Source of the DNA: Symbiodinium natans
Taxonomy: Eukaryota; Sar; Dinophyceae; Suessiales; Symbiodiniaceae
Length of the DNA: 64,000 nt
Reading direction: 5' to 3'
Assembly: GCA_905221605.1 (NCBI GenBank)
Contig: CAJNDS010002313.1
Coordinates: forward strand, 788,501 to 852,500
A program made the position numbers and the translations under genes. This document shows positions 1-18,477 of the stretch, piece after piece (positions within the stretch are counted from its first letter, which is position 1; every line of letters begins with the position of its first letter). The notes beneath the pieces are model-generated. The model saw only the letters and a list, made by a program, of their open reading frames with translations, ran no database searches and was not told the origin of the DNA.

Positions 1-76
1 GCTTGTGATGCGCAAGCCCCCAACATTCCCAAAGAGCGCCAAATGCCCAAAGTCAGCTTACCCACCTCTTTGACAG

Positions 77-6988
<6,912 letters not shown>

Positions 6989-6995
6989 GGGATGC

Positions 6996-7075
6996 TTTTA
7001 GGGTTTAGGGTTTAGGGTTTAGGGTTTAGGGTTTAGGGTTTAGGTTTAGGGTTGAGGGTTTAGGGCTCAGGGTTT
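6996..7075. repeat. TTTAGGG array downstream of the phosphatase stop
   Basis: About nine units with a few single-base losses, starting about 8 bp after the proposed TGA of the phosphatase gene. Confidence 0.95.
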
Positions 7076-7797
7076 TGGGGGGATGTCGTTTGTGCTCTTG
7101 CTTGAAGGTAGTTGCCTTTGGCCCTGCGTGCAAGCGCAAGAGCTTGAGCTCCTCTCATTGGGTTGTTTTCAGATTAGGGCGATAAGGGGTTTAAGGAGCC
7201 AGTGGTTGATTTGAAAGCTGTCAGGCAACTCAATATTGTCAAGTCATTTGCTGAAGATCATGGTGTTGCCTTTCACTCCGGCTGAGGCTGGTGGTCGAAG
7301 TTCATGCGGCTTTGCTGGATTAGCTGAGCGTCTGGAGGAAAGATAGATACTTCGAGTTGTGCTGAACTGCAGTGCACAAATATGCAAGCATCATGTTTCA
7401 ATCGCTGGTGTCCCCCGTCCTCCGGCACGACCCTCCTGGAATGCGCTGGTTATCTTGCTGTAAGCCTTTGAAGTTGCCGGCTAGAGACCGACTTCAGCTG
7501 AAACCCCCACGCCCAGCCTTGCAGCTAAAGCCCCTTTACCACCTTCAAGAAATTAAGCTTGGAAGCCACCTGCCCCAAGGGAAGACTTCAGTGCTTGCTG
7601 GCACTTCATGGCCACGGGCCAGCGCGTGAACAAGAAGAAGAGGCCTGTCAATGCCCCCGAACCCAAAAAAACCCGGCTTTAATGGACCTCCTGGCTGCTG
7701 ATGAGGAGGATGACGATCATGAGATTCAAGTGCTCGACTGGGTTGGAAATTCGCGGGATCTAGAGTCTAGAGTTTGCAAATAGGCTCAGAGCGCAGC

Positions 7798-7911
7798 CTC
7801 CCGAATGATGAGCGCTTGTCCAGCTTGGTCCGATACATTGTGATGCCTGCCAGCTGCTTCTGTGTCAGGATATCTTTCAATCGATCGCCCGTCGCGGCGC
7901 ATGCTTCACGG
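7798..7911 (-). CDS. Candidate single exon, unknown protein, minus strand
   Basis: On the minus strand, a CAG acceptor at 7912-7913 opens an exon reading GDRLKDILTQKQLAGITMYR followed by a charged segment, ending at a GC donor (GGGAG/GCTGCG). Composition is amphipathic and codon use is reasonable, but I found no neighbouring minus-strand exons and the surrounding genes are on the plus strand. It may be an isolated gene or a chance open frame. Function not recognised. Confidence 0.25.
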
Positions 7912-8932
7912 CTGCAGCGAAGGGACGAAGGGATGGGGGATCCGAGCTGAAACATCGAAAATTTCCGTGTAGGACGGGCCCGAAACCCCTTGCCTGATCT
8001 TCTGCCACCTTCAAGAGAGACCCGTGCATATGGCGACACATCTTCAGCACGCAAATGGCGCGAACCTAACAATGTCAGCCTGCAGATTCACTGCCCCATG
8101 CTGCCAAACCCGAATCGTGGCAAGAGCTCCCCTCGGTGCACTCCAAGGTGAAGTTCGTCCGGAACTAGGCCAAGAGCTTACATGGGCTGTTGATGAGTCC
8201 CCGGGCATAAGCCCAAAGTAAGTACGGTTCAGGGTGCCCTTGCGGCCGGTTAAAACCTTCATGTGCATGCTACGCTAGAACACTCGGCTTGCAAGTTTTG
8301 GGAATGCGGTGAGAGGGTAGGGTGCTGATCTGCGGTGTGCAGAGCCACACTTGTTCATGCTGCAAGCACTTGGGCTTGACAACTGGATTCAACGTCCGCA
8401 CAAAGAGTATGTGGGGCCGGCAGAATTTACAAAGGTTCACATCCTTACAAAGAGCTGACGGTTCACATCTTCACAAAGAGCTTACGGCTGGTAGCCGGCG
8501 TCTTCAGATTCAAATGCTCTGGCTCATCGCTTGCATCTTTAGGGTTCGGGGCTAGGTTCCCCTGCGCTTGCGGTCTCGGGTACTTGGCCATGTTTGCGAG
8601 GGAGCGGTTCGAGGTTTCCGGGCCTTCTTCGGGTTAGCTCATGGCTTTGGGCTTAGATGTCCTCCCATATCCCATGAAGGCCAAAGTCCATACAGGCCCG
8701 GCCCTTGGCAGACCTGAACGCCCCAACTGCAACATGCCGACGTCTTGTGCCCTGGGCCGAAACCCGAAATCCCACGCGTTTGGCTCTCTCTAACACCCGG
8801 AACCACAGGTTGTTAGTACCGTAGATCCTGGACCCTGTGTTGCTGAAACCCAAAAGGCCCTGAAGCTTTCAAACTCCGAGCCCTGAGCTAACAAAGCAGC
8901 CCCAGAGGATGCAACTAAGTGTGTTGTTCAAG

Positions 8933-8997
8933 CTGGGATGTGCCCCCTTATACTTAGCTCCTTAATAGGGATGTTAGTTTAAGGGGGGACGTCCCAG
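8933..8997. mobile_element. MITE-like element family B, copy 1
   Basis: About 65 bp with inverted ends: left CTGGGATGTGCCCCCTTATACT, right (read in reverse complement) CTGGGACGTCCCCCCTTAAACT, enclosing about 20 bp. The same terminal sequence recurs at 50786, 57146 and 58050-58121. Confidence 0.55.
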
Positions 8998-10787
8998 TTA
9001 TTAAGCATACCGAAGCCAGTGTACCCAGGTGAGGGCGAGCATCCGCACAGTTTTTGCCGTCTCACCCACCATCGATTTGAGCCACCTCCGTCCCTAACGC
9101 TTCCACCGACAGAGATCAGGGCTTCAGGGCTGCTCTGAGGTTTAAGGAGTTTCTCAGAGACTACGGTAGCTCATTGTTTCGAACACGACGTCTCGGCTGA
9201 AGCGTCATGCACCGGAGGATGCTTAGGTAGGAAGCCAGACATAGCCAGCCTCCTAAAGCGTATCTCTTTGGCAGCTGAGGACTCGGGGTTCTTTAGCACC
9301 TGTAGCATTCGAAGGCCCAAGATCAGAGAAGGGCCACAACAGACGTTCAACAGATCGCCATCGCTGGGAGTCTTGGCATGTTGCGAGTTAGCGGGCTGTA
9401 CCGCCTGCCGCGTCGCTTGGCACCAAAAAAGCCCCTCCGACGCCCCGAAGCTTAGTTTGGGTTAGGTTCTGGTTCTTGTTTGTGAGATGTCCTGGGCAGC
9501 GCTGTAGAAGGATCGGTATACCGCTCCGAATGCCTCTGAGGCCCAACCTAATTCCTCACCGAGCCGTAACCTCTGACCACGACCACCCTACGCCCTAAAC
9601 CCTATGAAGTAGCACCTCGGGGCGGCCTCGAACGCAGCAAGTGGCGCTGAGGTTGAGACGTTTAGCTTTTCACGTTGGGGATCTTAAGGTTGCTGTGGAA
9701 CTTGCTGTCCTTGCAAAACCCCAATCGCCAGAACTTCTATGGTGAAGGCACCCGGGCACCCCCATCTGCTGAGGTTACAAACCTAGCGTGGCCCGCACCA
9801 CAGTGAACGAGCCAACGGTTCTTTAGATGGTTTTAGGGTTTGTGCATACTGGGCTGATTGCGTTGAGGGTTGTGGCGTAGGGAGGTTTTGGGCGCGCCAA
9901 ATGGTTGCTGAGCGTGTGCTCCTGGCCTTGGCTGCCTTGCAACTTTCCGGCATATTTTGCTGCAAGGGGGGGCTCTATGACCTAGATTTCTCTGGTTTGT
10001 TAAGTTTTTGGCACTCAGGCCTGAGGGCCATTCCCAGCCCTTCCAGATATTCGGCCATGCCCTGGGCGTCCGAGCCTCTGTCTTCATGTCCGAAGTCTTC
10101 CGCGAAGGGGCAGAAGCTGAGATCCAGGTCATCACTTCGAGCTGCGGAACTTGCATGGACGGGCCCGCCCCTTGGAGATTCCGAGTTTTTGTTCAGGGGG
10201 GGGGGGGGGGGGGGGGTGCCCTGAACCCTGGGCTCCTGCAAAGCGCCCTGCAACGTTTAGACTTCTGAAGCTGACTACAATACGCACCTGGTCCATATTC
10301 AAGCCGCAGGAATCTTCCGAACACGACGCTCAAGTTTCGAACTGCAGGCGGCGGGTGTGTTTAGGGTTGCTGCGCTGTCCCGCGATTCCTACTAAGTCAG
10401 GAGGGATCGAGCCCATGCTACAAAGTGCTCCTTGCCCCCTTGCCATGACACCGAAAGATGCTGTTGCATGGCGTTTTTTCGGTGTGTGCTGTACCACACT
10501 GTAGCGGCTTCCCAAGCGACAGCCTGCCCAAGCGCCTACATCCGAAGCATCACGGATGAGGATCTAGGGTTTAAGGTTTGGGGTTTGGGGTTTAGGGTCC
10601 CTCGTTGGCATGCCCAAGCATGAGTTTGAGGTCTCAGAGTGTTGAATTGTCAGGTGACACCTGCCTGGTCAGCTGGAAGGATGGTCGCAGTGGCTGTGGC
10701 AGGTCGGACCTTATGCCCCCCCAGGTTCCTCGAAAGAACTTCGGCTCTTTTTGGGGCATTTAGGGCTCCATCCATAACGTCTGCAAG

Positions 10788-11409
10788 CCATAGCTGAACT
10801 AGAGCCAAGGGCCGCTGAGAAGAGCGGATTGGAAGAAGCCGCCTTCACCGCAGGTCACCCGCCGGTGGCTGGACCTACTGGAACGATGCCGGGGGGCTTT
10901 TCAGGGCTTGCAGAGCATTTCAAAGGGCAGGCTGTCCCAAAAAGACGCCCTGCAGAGTCCCATTGTTTTAAGCATCTCAAGCCCGTGCAGACCCAGACTT
11001 CCGGAGGCCCAAGCCTGAAGCTTGCGGACATGTGCGAAGTGCCCTTGAACCCTACGCTTCTTAATCCCAGAACGGGTATCCTAAGTCGAGGTCCTTCAGT
11101 CTGCAGGTAAACAGTGGTAAACAGTCCAGGATTTTCTGGTCATCTTGGGTAGCAGGGTTCTCATTTTCGACTGCTTTTGTGAATGTGTGGGTCATGTGCA
11201 GGGCTTCTACGGAGTGAAGAGGGGTTGGTCTTGGCAAGGTGTGGACGTGGATTGGTGCGATCAACCCCATCTTCTATCCCAGCGCCGCCTTGGGCTTAGT
11301 TCCAGAGGACCCTTTGAATTCAGACAGAGTAGCTGTTCATGCTTGCCTTTCAAACATGCTCCAAGCACACATGGTGACGCTGAAGCACGCGGAAGAAGAA
11401 GAAATATAA
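10788..11409 (+). CDS. Unknown protein, two supported exons
   Basis: Exon 10788-10853 follows a CAAG acceptor, reads an alanine/glutamate-rich helix (ELEPRAAEKSGLEEAAFTA) and ends at a GT donor (GCAG/GTCACC). Exon 11283-11409 follows a pyrimidine-rich acceptor (CTTCTATCCCAG), reads LVPEDPLNSDRVAVHACLSN then a charged tail ending EEEEI and TAA. The two do not share phase directly, so at least one exon between them is missed, or they belong to different genes. I recognise no family. The second exon is the better supported because of its acceptor, coherent reading and stop. Confidence 0.45.
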
Positions 11410-11753
11410 AGCCCGGAGATCCCAGTGGACCCTGAACCGTGCAAGAGAGCAACCAGGTTCGACCTGCGCTGACGGATGTCGTGCGTGCGGGGCCCTAGTA
11501 CGCCGCCGAATGCTGCGCAAACCGAAGGTCACAAGGTAGAGTCAGGTGGAGGAACTATGGGCATTCCAGGGTTGATTGTTCCACTCAGGGCGCGTGGCCA
11601 CTGGTCCTTGGGGCGCTGGTGCCTGGGTCTTACTGATTGCAGGGTGGCAATTGCTTAAATGCTTACAGGCACGTGTGTCTCCTTGACTTGTGGGAATCAG
11701 GGGTCTTGTTGGGTTTGAGGAAGTTTGGAGAAGTTTGGGCTTCCGCTGCAGCT

Positions 11754-12313
11754 CCACATCACCATGGCCGCAGACCCTGACATGTGCTGGCCTCCAGAAC
11801 CCTCAAGTGACGGCTAAGGTCTGGTGGGGGAACACCTTGCAGTACTTCGTCATTGTTTGGGCTGCGATGGCCCTGCTCTGGAAACAGGTGGCAGCTGAGT
11901 GCTTGCGATTTGGGGGCATGAGTAACCCACACCCGGGCAGGATGCGCTTCAGCTTGACTACTATGCCTACGGCATGCCAGGCTCGAAAAGTTGGGAGGTG
12001 AACAGTTTGTTGGGGCAAGCCAGATGTCTAGTTAGGCTGTTTGGGATGGGAGGGCTGAATGGGCTTCGGCTGAGCTAGGGTTTTAGTCATGCGTCCTTTG
12101 GTTAACGACACTTGCATGGTCTTGCGGGCTGTCTTCTGGCTAAGCGGCCACTTCAAGTAGATTGTGTCACGAAGGCGCCAGGCCCTCATTAGACCAGAGT
12201 TCGAAGCACCCCGCCCTTCTTTCCCCTGTGGCTTGTCCCTAGGCGTAACCTTAATGCCCGAGTTTTCAGGACAACAGGGCTTCCCACTGGGCGGCTTCTG
12301 TGAGCAGTACCAG
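11754..12313 (+). CDS. Unknown membrane protein, phase-consistent exon chain
   Basis: Three exons agree in phase and splice sites. 11819-11887 (phase 0/0; AAG/ acceptor, GT donor CAG/GTGGCA) encodes WWGNTLQYFVIVWAAMALLW, a good transmembrane helix. 11941-11980 (GC donor) encodes DALQLDYYAYGMP. 12270-12313 (TTTTCAG acceptor, GC donor CAG/GCAAGA) encodes GQQGFPLGGFCEQYQ. A possible upstream exon begins after GCTGCAG at 11754 (LHITM...), and a possible downstream one at about 12430 (LLVRAAQDP). The product is probably membrane-embedded. No family recognised; the aromatic/glycine-rich segment after the helix is distinctive enough for a database search. Confidence 0.55.
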
Positions 12314-13368
12314 GCAAGAGCGGCTTGGGAAATCTGCCTGGGTCATAAATCTTAAAATTGCCTGAGCCCCAAGTCTTAGGAGTGGGACATCTTGTGTGGA
12401 TGCACGGGTTTCATGGTTTCCCGTGTGCAGTTGCTCGTCAGAGCCGCGCAAGACCCATGAACCACAAAATGAATCCCCGAGCACGTATCGAACAAGCCTT
12501 CTCTCCCTGAGGCTTAATACATGTTGGGCTTGGTCGGATTAGCACTGAACTCCGGTCCTTGGTGGCTCAAGAAGGGTTGAAGTAAGGGCTCTGCGGTGGG
12601 TGCACCGAACATCAGACGGCCGGTGACATGGAACCGCGTCTCCTTTCTATTGCATGAGGATCCGGGGCACCCCAGCGGCTTAAGACCCAAATAACAACCT
12701 GGAAAACCACACAAACGTACTGTCACCTGTAGCCTCAGACTGCACACCATGTGGCCCCGAAGCTTCGCTCGGCGCGGGCTGCCGGCATTGGAGGTGGAGG
12801 TGGGCTTACAATCTCGGATTCTGGGGTTCAAAGACATAAAGTGTGGCGTGGAGCGGGGAGTGTCGGGCAAGGAGGTGGAGGAGGTCAGGGTTTCTGGACA
12901 CTCGCTCAGCAAACGCGCCGTATGATCAGAGCTTTCGTGACACAAACCCAAGCTCAGATCTTCAAAAGGTAGATCAAGTCCTTGCACAGCCGTGTTCGTC
13001 CCAAGCATGCCCAGCCCAGCAAATCAGCGCACACGCAATGTACTTTTAGCCTTTGCCCGGCAATGGCGGATGAGCCGTGTTCCAGCTGCAGCTGGTCATG
13101 TCAGGACATGTGATGGGTGGCCTGTTTGGCGGTTCTTGCTGTGCCCGTGATTTTATTTTGATGTCTGCCTTTGGTGCCGTCCACACTACAGTAGCATGGT
13201 AGTAGAGGCAGACAGGTTGTTGTGGAGATAGTTGTGGTTTCGCCAGACCAGCCCGCCTCGGCAAAAGATTTGGCCCGTGTCGCTTTATTTTCCACAAATC
13301 ACCATACCTGCAACAGCATCGCAATTAAATGCCCAGTCTCACTCATTCGACATTCCAAAAGGGAGCAG
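12314..13368. other. No well-supported gene
   Basis: Contains a possible short exon at about 12430-12460 continuing the membrane-protein chain, and a GGTGGAGG-rich stretch around 12795-12890. A 164-codon open frame on the minus strand here has the look of anti-sense low-complexity reading, not of a gene. Confidence 0.5.
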
Positions 13369-13482
13369 TCTCAAGTCTCTTGGTCTGGCCAAGCGCATCC
13401 AGAGGCTCGTCGAGGCTACGACCTAACAGTCATCGTGAAACCAGGCGAAACCAATACGCTTAAGGTGCCGTTCTACAAGAAG
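13369..13482 (+). CDS. Candidate exon, unknown protein
   Basis: A GGGAGCAG acceptor opens a 38-codon, phase-0 exon that ends in AAG/GTTAGC. The second half reads GYDLTVIVKPGETNTLKVPF, suggesting alternating beta strands. The first half is less convincing, and an alternative acceptor at GTCGAG (just before GCTACGAC) would shorten the exon. No partner exons were found within 500 bp. Function not recognised. Confidence 0.35.
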
Positions 13483-13908
13483 GTTAGCCTTTTACCGTTC
13501 ATGAGGAGATCAGCTTCCCCACCCGGCAACTGGGAGCCCCCGGCTAGCTAAAGTGTCCGGGCAGAACGGTCAGGGCCACCCCCGGCCTTTCGGGTATTGA
13601 GTTCAGTGGTCAAGAATAAGCAGGACGTTGGTGCTCGGCGCCGCCGTGTCGGCGGCAGCTTGAGGCTGCGAAAGCATACTTATGATTTCTCATGGCTTTG
13701 TCAGGGTTGTCTTTGCTGAGTAGGTGGTCAGGGTGCTGGCTGCTGTTTGCGGTTTACTTGTGCGATCTTGCTCTCATGTGGCCCTGCACATGGTACAGGG
13801 GCCACCTCCCAAGCATGGACCTATGCCCTGCGCCCATGGCAGTCACCCAAACATGCATGTTATGCAAAGAGAAGGACACAAGGACGTCACAGAAGACAAA
13901 ACAATATC

Positions 13909-14007
13909 GGGGTTTCCGAAACTAGGGGGACAGTTTTGGGGTCCTGATGAAAAGGGAATCCTACTATTAGGTGTCTATTTTTGGGGTCCCCTATGTTCAT
14001 AAACCCT
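13909..14007 (+). mobile_element. MITE-like element family A, copy 3
   Basis: 99 bp; left end GGGGTTTCCGAAACTAGGGG, right end CCCCTATGTTCATAAACCC, core TTTTGGGGTCC, GGGAATCCTACTATTAGG. Same order and spacing as the other plus-oriented copies. Confidence 0.75.
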
Positions 14008-14463
14008 ATATTCCATGGCCAAGTCGCAGCCAGGCGAGCCGGCCTCTGCCTGGCTGCCGTGGCTTCAGGCTCCTTCCTGCTCGAGACCTTTCCTGGTGAT
14101 TGGGTGGGCCCTGACGCGAAACCGCTCGTCGCGCCACTTGCCTACAGGTTTTGTGAGCCCTTGTCAACTGGGCTTGGGAGGGGTTTGAGAGGTTTGTTTG
14201 GAAGATTTTGGCAAACTCATGTAGACATGCTTGGATTGCCCGTTTGGGGTTTGGCCATTCGCAGCAACAAGGAAATCTCAAATGCCGCCATCTAGTGACC
14301 TACGCCAACTTGAGCCCAGACCTGGCAGGCATCAGGCACAATAGAATCAGTAGAGCATTCGCACTGAGAAAGCTCCCAGAGAGCCAGCGCCAGCATCCAC
14401 CAATGGGCTGCCGTGTATCAAGTTGCCATCCAGCCCCAAAAAAGGCCCAACAATTTGGCCGAG

Positions 14464-14562
14464 GCCCCGCCGCCTGGTCCTGCGCCGCGCCTGCCGCGAG
14501 CGCCGCGTCAAGCAACTGCTCCGGGGCCCGAAGAAGTTGCCGAAGCCGTTTCGAGGCTGCAG
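14464..14562 (+). CDS. Candidate Pro/Ala-rich exon
   Basis: Phase-0/0 exon of 33 codons between a CCGAG acceptor and a GT donor (CTGCAG/GTGGTT). It reads a proline/arginine-rich segment (APPPGPAPRLPRAPR) followed by a short acidic helix (GPEEVAEAVSRLQ). High third-position GC. A competing frame over the same bases is basic (RRACRERRVKQLLRGPKK), so the choice of frame is uncertain. Confidence 0.35.
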
Positions 14563-16740
14563 GTGGTTTGTGGGAAGGCTTTGTGTTTTTTGTGTATGTT
14601 TGGAATCACATGTAGGTGGCTGTAGTTCTTTGACGGCTTTCGGTTCCTAGGAGTTTCGGAATGGGGCTTTCCAGGGTTTGGGGGAGGGGGGTGCGTTTCC
14701 ACTCCATGGCTGCTTGACGTGTCAGGTGGTTATGTTACGCCGGTTAGGCTCAGAGCTGCCTCAACCCCAAGCCAAGACCTCCAAACTGAAGCCAGTTGCT
14801 CCGAGTTCCGAGGATCGTCAAGCAGAAAATCTCCGAGGGCCGTCGTCTGGTCAGGATCGAAGAGATGATCGATGCTCTCCCGGCACTCCATTGAAAGGAT
14901 ATTTGTGTTCCTTCAGGGCTGCTAAAACCAGCCGGGTTCTTCGTGAGGTGAGCCTACGAAAGTTTACGCAAAGATCATTGTCAGGCCTTCATCCTGCAAA
15001 GCATCATCCTCGCAGTCATGTCTTCCCGCTGCGAATCGCTGCTTGCTGCTCTTGTGTCTGCGCTAAGAGCATGGCCAGGCCGCAGCAAACATCAAGCAGG
15101 TCAAGTTCGAAGAGGCAAATAAGCAAGGCCCCGGCATGTGTCAACTTGCAAGCAGCTGCACATTGCGGGCACGCGTGCTATATGATTGAGAGTAAGACGG
15201 CTCAGGCTCGGAAGCCCAGGCAAAAGCAAGCTCAAGCCTGAACACCAAGCCGCAGCTGCTTAACCTCCACCAATTTGGACCCCTGCCGCAGTTGAGAATA
15301 TGCGGAAGATGCGCAACGGACACAAGTGGTGGAGCCGCGTCTTCTGAAGGGTAAGGTTGCTTGTTGAGCTGCGAGATGCCACAAGATGGCTCCGCGGCCA
15401 TTGGACCGCTGTTTTGCCGAGCCTAGGCCTGCCATGTCCATCCAGCAAGACTGGCCCACTGAAAGTAACGTGTAGAGATTGCTTGGCAACCACGATCTGA
15501 TGTCGTGATTCCCGAGGCCTGAAGGATGTGTGCCAGTGTGTGGGCATGATGTTGATGAAACTGTCAGGATGTGGTTCTTATATCGCCTGACGGAGACCGT
15601 GTCACCAGATAGGGCTAGACAGATATGGAATGAGTCGCCCCTGCTTGGAGTTCGATATTGTATCAATTCCAGCTACTAGGTGATCCAACCGAGCAGACAG
15701 ACTCAGTCGGGCCCCGATTCAAGGTCATATGTAATCAACCCCCCAAACCCCGTGGCAGACACCTGTATCAGCCGTGTTCCTGACACTGGCCTCAGGAAGG
15801 GCAAGCTTCCGAGCTCCGACGATGGCGACGATGGTGCCTTGTCAACCACCGGCCATAAGAAAAAATCACATTAACTTGGGCCCATGTCCCTACCAAAGTT
15901 ACTAAAGCTTTCCTGGAACTGCAAGGCTCCATTTTCGCAGTCTTGGCATGGTAGGGGCTGTGGAGTAAGGAGTTTTCAGGCTCTCAGAAATCTGGCGCAT
16001 GCCTCTTTTGCAAGGGGCATACGGCTTCGTGAAGCAGTACGGTGGTGAGATTGGAAGCTGCTTGGTGGCACTCCTGGGCTTTATACTGGGCTTCATGGAC
16101 TTCAAAGCGGTTGCTTCTGCGTAGGGCTGCGGGCTGCGGCCGGTTGCTCGAAAATCCACGCTGGGTTGGCGCGGGAAGGTCTAGGAATGGAGCAACCTCC
16201 AGTCTTGGAAACGCAAACTGAAACGCTCAACCCTTGAAAATGTTGTGCCTTGCACAGGGCTTGTCGGAGCTTTTCTATTTACATCTTGCAGTCCTGAAAC
16301 CTCGGACATCTGGCCTAAAGTCAAAAGGTTTGTCCATATTATACATATGCTTACATGTATGATTCAGTACTTTTTCATGTTAGCACCCATGCGTACATGC
16401 AAAAGTTTGTTCGAAGACAATCTCAACCTGAAGCAGCTGCCATCACAAAAGGATGGCTTCCGGACATACTCAAGCCGCCGGGGCGAGGCTTGAAACGAGG
16501 GTATCTGGGTCTGTGAGCTGTGGCGGCCTCATGGTTGAGGAGGTATAGGGATAAGAACTTGAATTGCTATGTAGGTGGACGGCTTGTTTTGAGGCTTGAG
16601 GGCTGGAGTTTCGATGAGTCGCGTCGTTGCGGTCTAGGGGGAGTGGGGGTTTTCACCTGTGCTTGGTTTGGAAGAGCGCTTTGTCCATCCTCTTGACCCA
16701 AATAGTTGTGTTAAGTCCTGGCAATGCAAGAAACCTCCAG
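14563..16740. other. No well-supported gene
   Basis: Low exon density. A 15-codon reading at about 15078-15125 (NIKQVKFEEANK) could be a small exon. Open frames on both strands up to 187 codons use non-ATG starts, have mixed composition and lack splice-site support. I treat them as chance. Confidence 0.5.
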
Positions 16741-18027
16741 GACTTTGGGATGATCCACTCGACTCTGACGACCTAGCCATGCTCTTCGACGCCTTCGACG
16801 CAGACCTGGACATGGAGCTGGCGCCGCTCAGATGTTGTGTCAAGTTGCCTCAATGGCCTTTCACCACCTCTGACTGTGCTGGTTTACCGAGTTTTTGTCT
16901 GCAGCAGGCGTAAAGCATCCCCAAAGTCATGTCTCGACGGTGCAATTCTCCGCATGGCCCGCGCGATTCGTGACTACGGGCCATAGAAGCACCCAGGGTT
17001 CGTTGGGTTCGCTGCCACACATGCACGTTTGAACCGAACGGCATGCCAAGGCTTCAGCCGTGACAGGCTCCAGGGGCTCAAACGAATGATCACGAATACA
17101 GCCTCAAAGCTCAAAACTGCGCTTTTGGCTCACTGAGGCCTGTGGTGGTTTACGCCCCTCGGCCAGGGAGTGAGGAGTAGGCTGCCCTGGAGAGCGGTTG
17201 AAGGTGTGTCCATCCATGCCTTGGAGCTAACCGCAGCTAACCGAGGCTGGCACAGCCGGACCTGAGCCCTACATGGGCCCTACATCCCCTGTCATACCGG
17301 AAGAATTCCAACCCTTGCAGAGCCCCCCAAAATTTTCGAACAAAGAACCCCCAGCAAGCCTGCCCGAAACCCCAAAGACTCAGGGCCTGAAGAACGCCTT
17401 CAAGGAGCCGACCCTGAGCCAGGCCAGCCCGCGAGCGCGCGAGCGTGAGCGTCGAAACCCTTCGCTGCCTCCAGCTCCTAAGCCTTCATCCCGAAGCCAG
17501 GTGACCACAATCTTGGAGGCCATGGCCATGGCACGGCACACCTATGATGAGGCCTACAAGGCGCAGTCAGAAATCTGAACAAGAGCTACAAATTACTACT
17601 CCACCCTGTTTCCAAAACCCTGAATTTGAAACCTTGAAGCCTCGACCCTGCCAGAACTTTGTTGTCCTCCTGGGAAGGTTGTGGGAGAGACCGGCGCCAT
17701 GCTGCTGGCAGAGGCGCTTCTGTCAGGCAAAAATTGCCAGGCTTTGAAGACTTTAGCGCACTGGGCATTGGCAGAAAGTTAGATTTGCAGAGCCGTGCTT
17801 GTACTGTATCGTTGCAGCAGTTCTCCCACGAAACCTCACTAAGTCCTAAAGCCCGAAACGCAGCAGAGTGGGGTGGTGGAGTGGGGGAGTGGTTAATGGG
17901 GCGCTGGAGGGAAAGTCCAACCCTAGCGAGCTACTAGGGCATAAGAGTGGGCGAGCTGCAGCTGCCTCAGGGCTCGGAGGCTGAGATCGCCGAGTTCGGC
18001 TTTGCCCTTGCCCTGGCCATGCAGCGC
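16741..18027 (+). CDS. Unknown helical protein, four phase-consistent exons
   Basis: Exons: 16741-16820 (LWDDPLDSDDLAMLFDAFDA then DLDMEL; GC donor), 17501-17560 (VTTILEAMAMARHTYDEAYK; GC donor AAG/GCGCAG), 17678-17740 (VVGETGAMLLAEALLSGKNC; GC donor CAG/GCTTTG), 17971-18027 (GSEAEIAEFGFALALAMQR; GT donor). All internal junctions are phase 0, with AG acceptors. The chain is acidic at the start and strongly alpha-helical after it. The ETGAMLLAEALL segment recalls leucine-rich ribonuclease-inhibitor-type repeats, but no second repeat is visible, so I do not assign that family. Both ends of the gene are undefined. Confidence 0.5.
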
Positions 18028-18240
18028 GTTTCGCCACTCCAGGGCAGTTAACTCACGATAGGGTTGAGGGTTCAGAACATGAGCATCCCCTGAAAGCGTG
18101 GACCCTACAAGGCCCCTATCAACGCGTAAGCTGGTCAAGCCTTCAGTTCGAAATCCCTTGATTGACCATGGCTAAATCCTTCACAGTCTGAAGATCTCCA
18201 GGACTTCGGGCAGGTTGGGCTTGAGCTATGTGGTTCCGTG

Positions 18241-18416
18241 CGTCCTCTCATTCTCCTCCCTCCCCACCCCTCCCCCTCCCTCCCGTTCCCTCCCCCTCTC
18301 TCCCCGCTATCCCTCTCTATCCCTCTCTACCCCTCTCTCTCCCTCTCTCTCCCTCTCCCTCACCCTCCCTCCCCCTCCCTCCCTCCCTCTCTCTCTCGCC
18401 CTCGCCCTCGCCCTCG

Positions 18417-18465
<49 letters not shown>

Positions 18466-18477
18466 TCTCTCTCCCGA
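18241..18477. repeat. CT/CCCT-rich polypyrimidine tract
   Basis: About 235 bp almost purely pyrimidine on the + strand, grading from CCCTCCC units to a pure (CT)n run. It produces long Ser/Leu/Pro frames in all three frames, and Glu/Arg frames on the other strand, none of them genes. Confidence 0.97.

Larger units (their letters stand above)
7076..10787. other. Mostly non-coding stretch
   Basis: Apart from the minus-strand exon candidate (7798-7911) and the inverted-repeat element (8933-8997), I see no exon chain here. A lysine-rich reading at about 7610-7680 (VNKKKRP ... EPKKTR) and an acidic one at 7681-7740 could be exon fragments, but they lack consistent splice sites. 10196-10216 is a pure G run. 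10562-10600 is a weak GGTTTGGGGTTTAGGG tract. Confidence 0.6.

Noticed and set aside
12514-13008. 164-codon minus-strand frame
   Set aside because: No domain, no splice support, low-complexity content.
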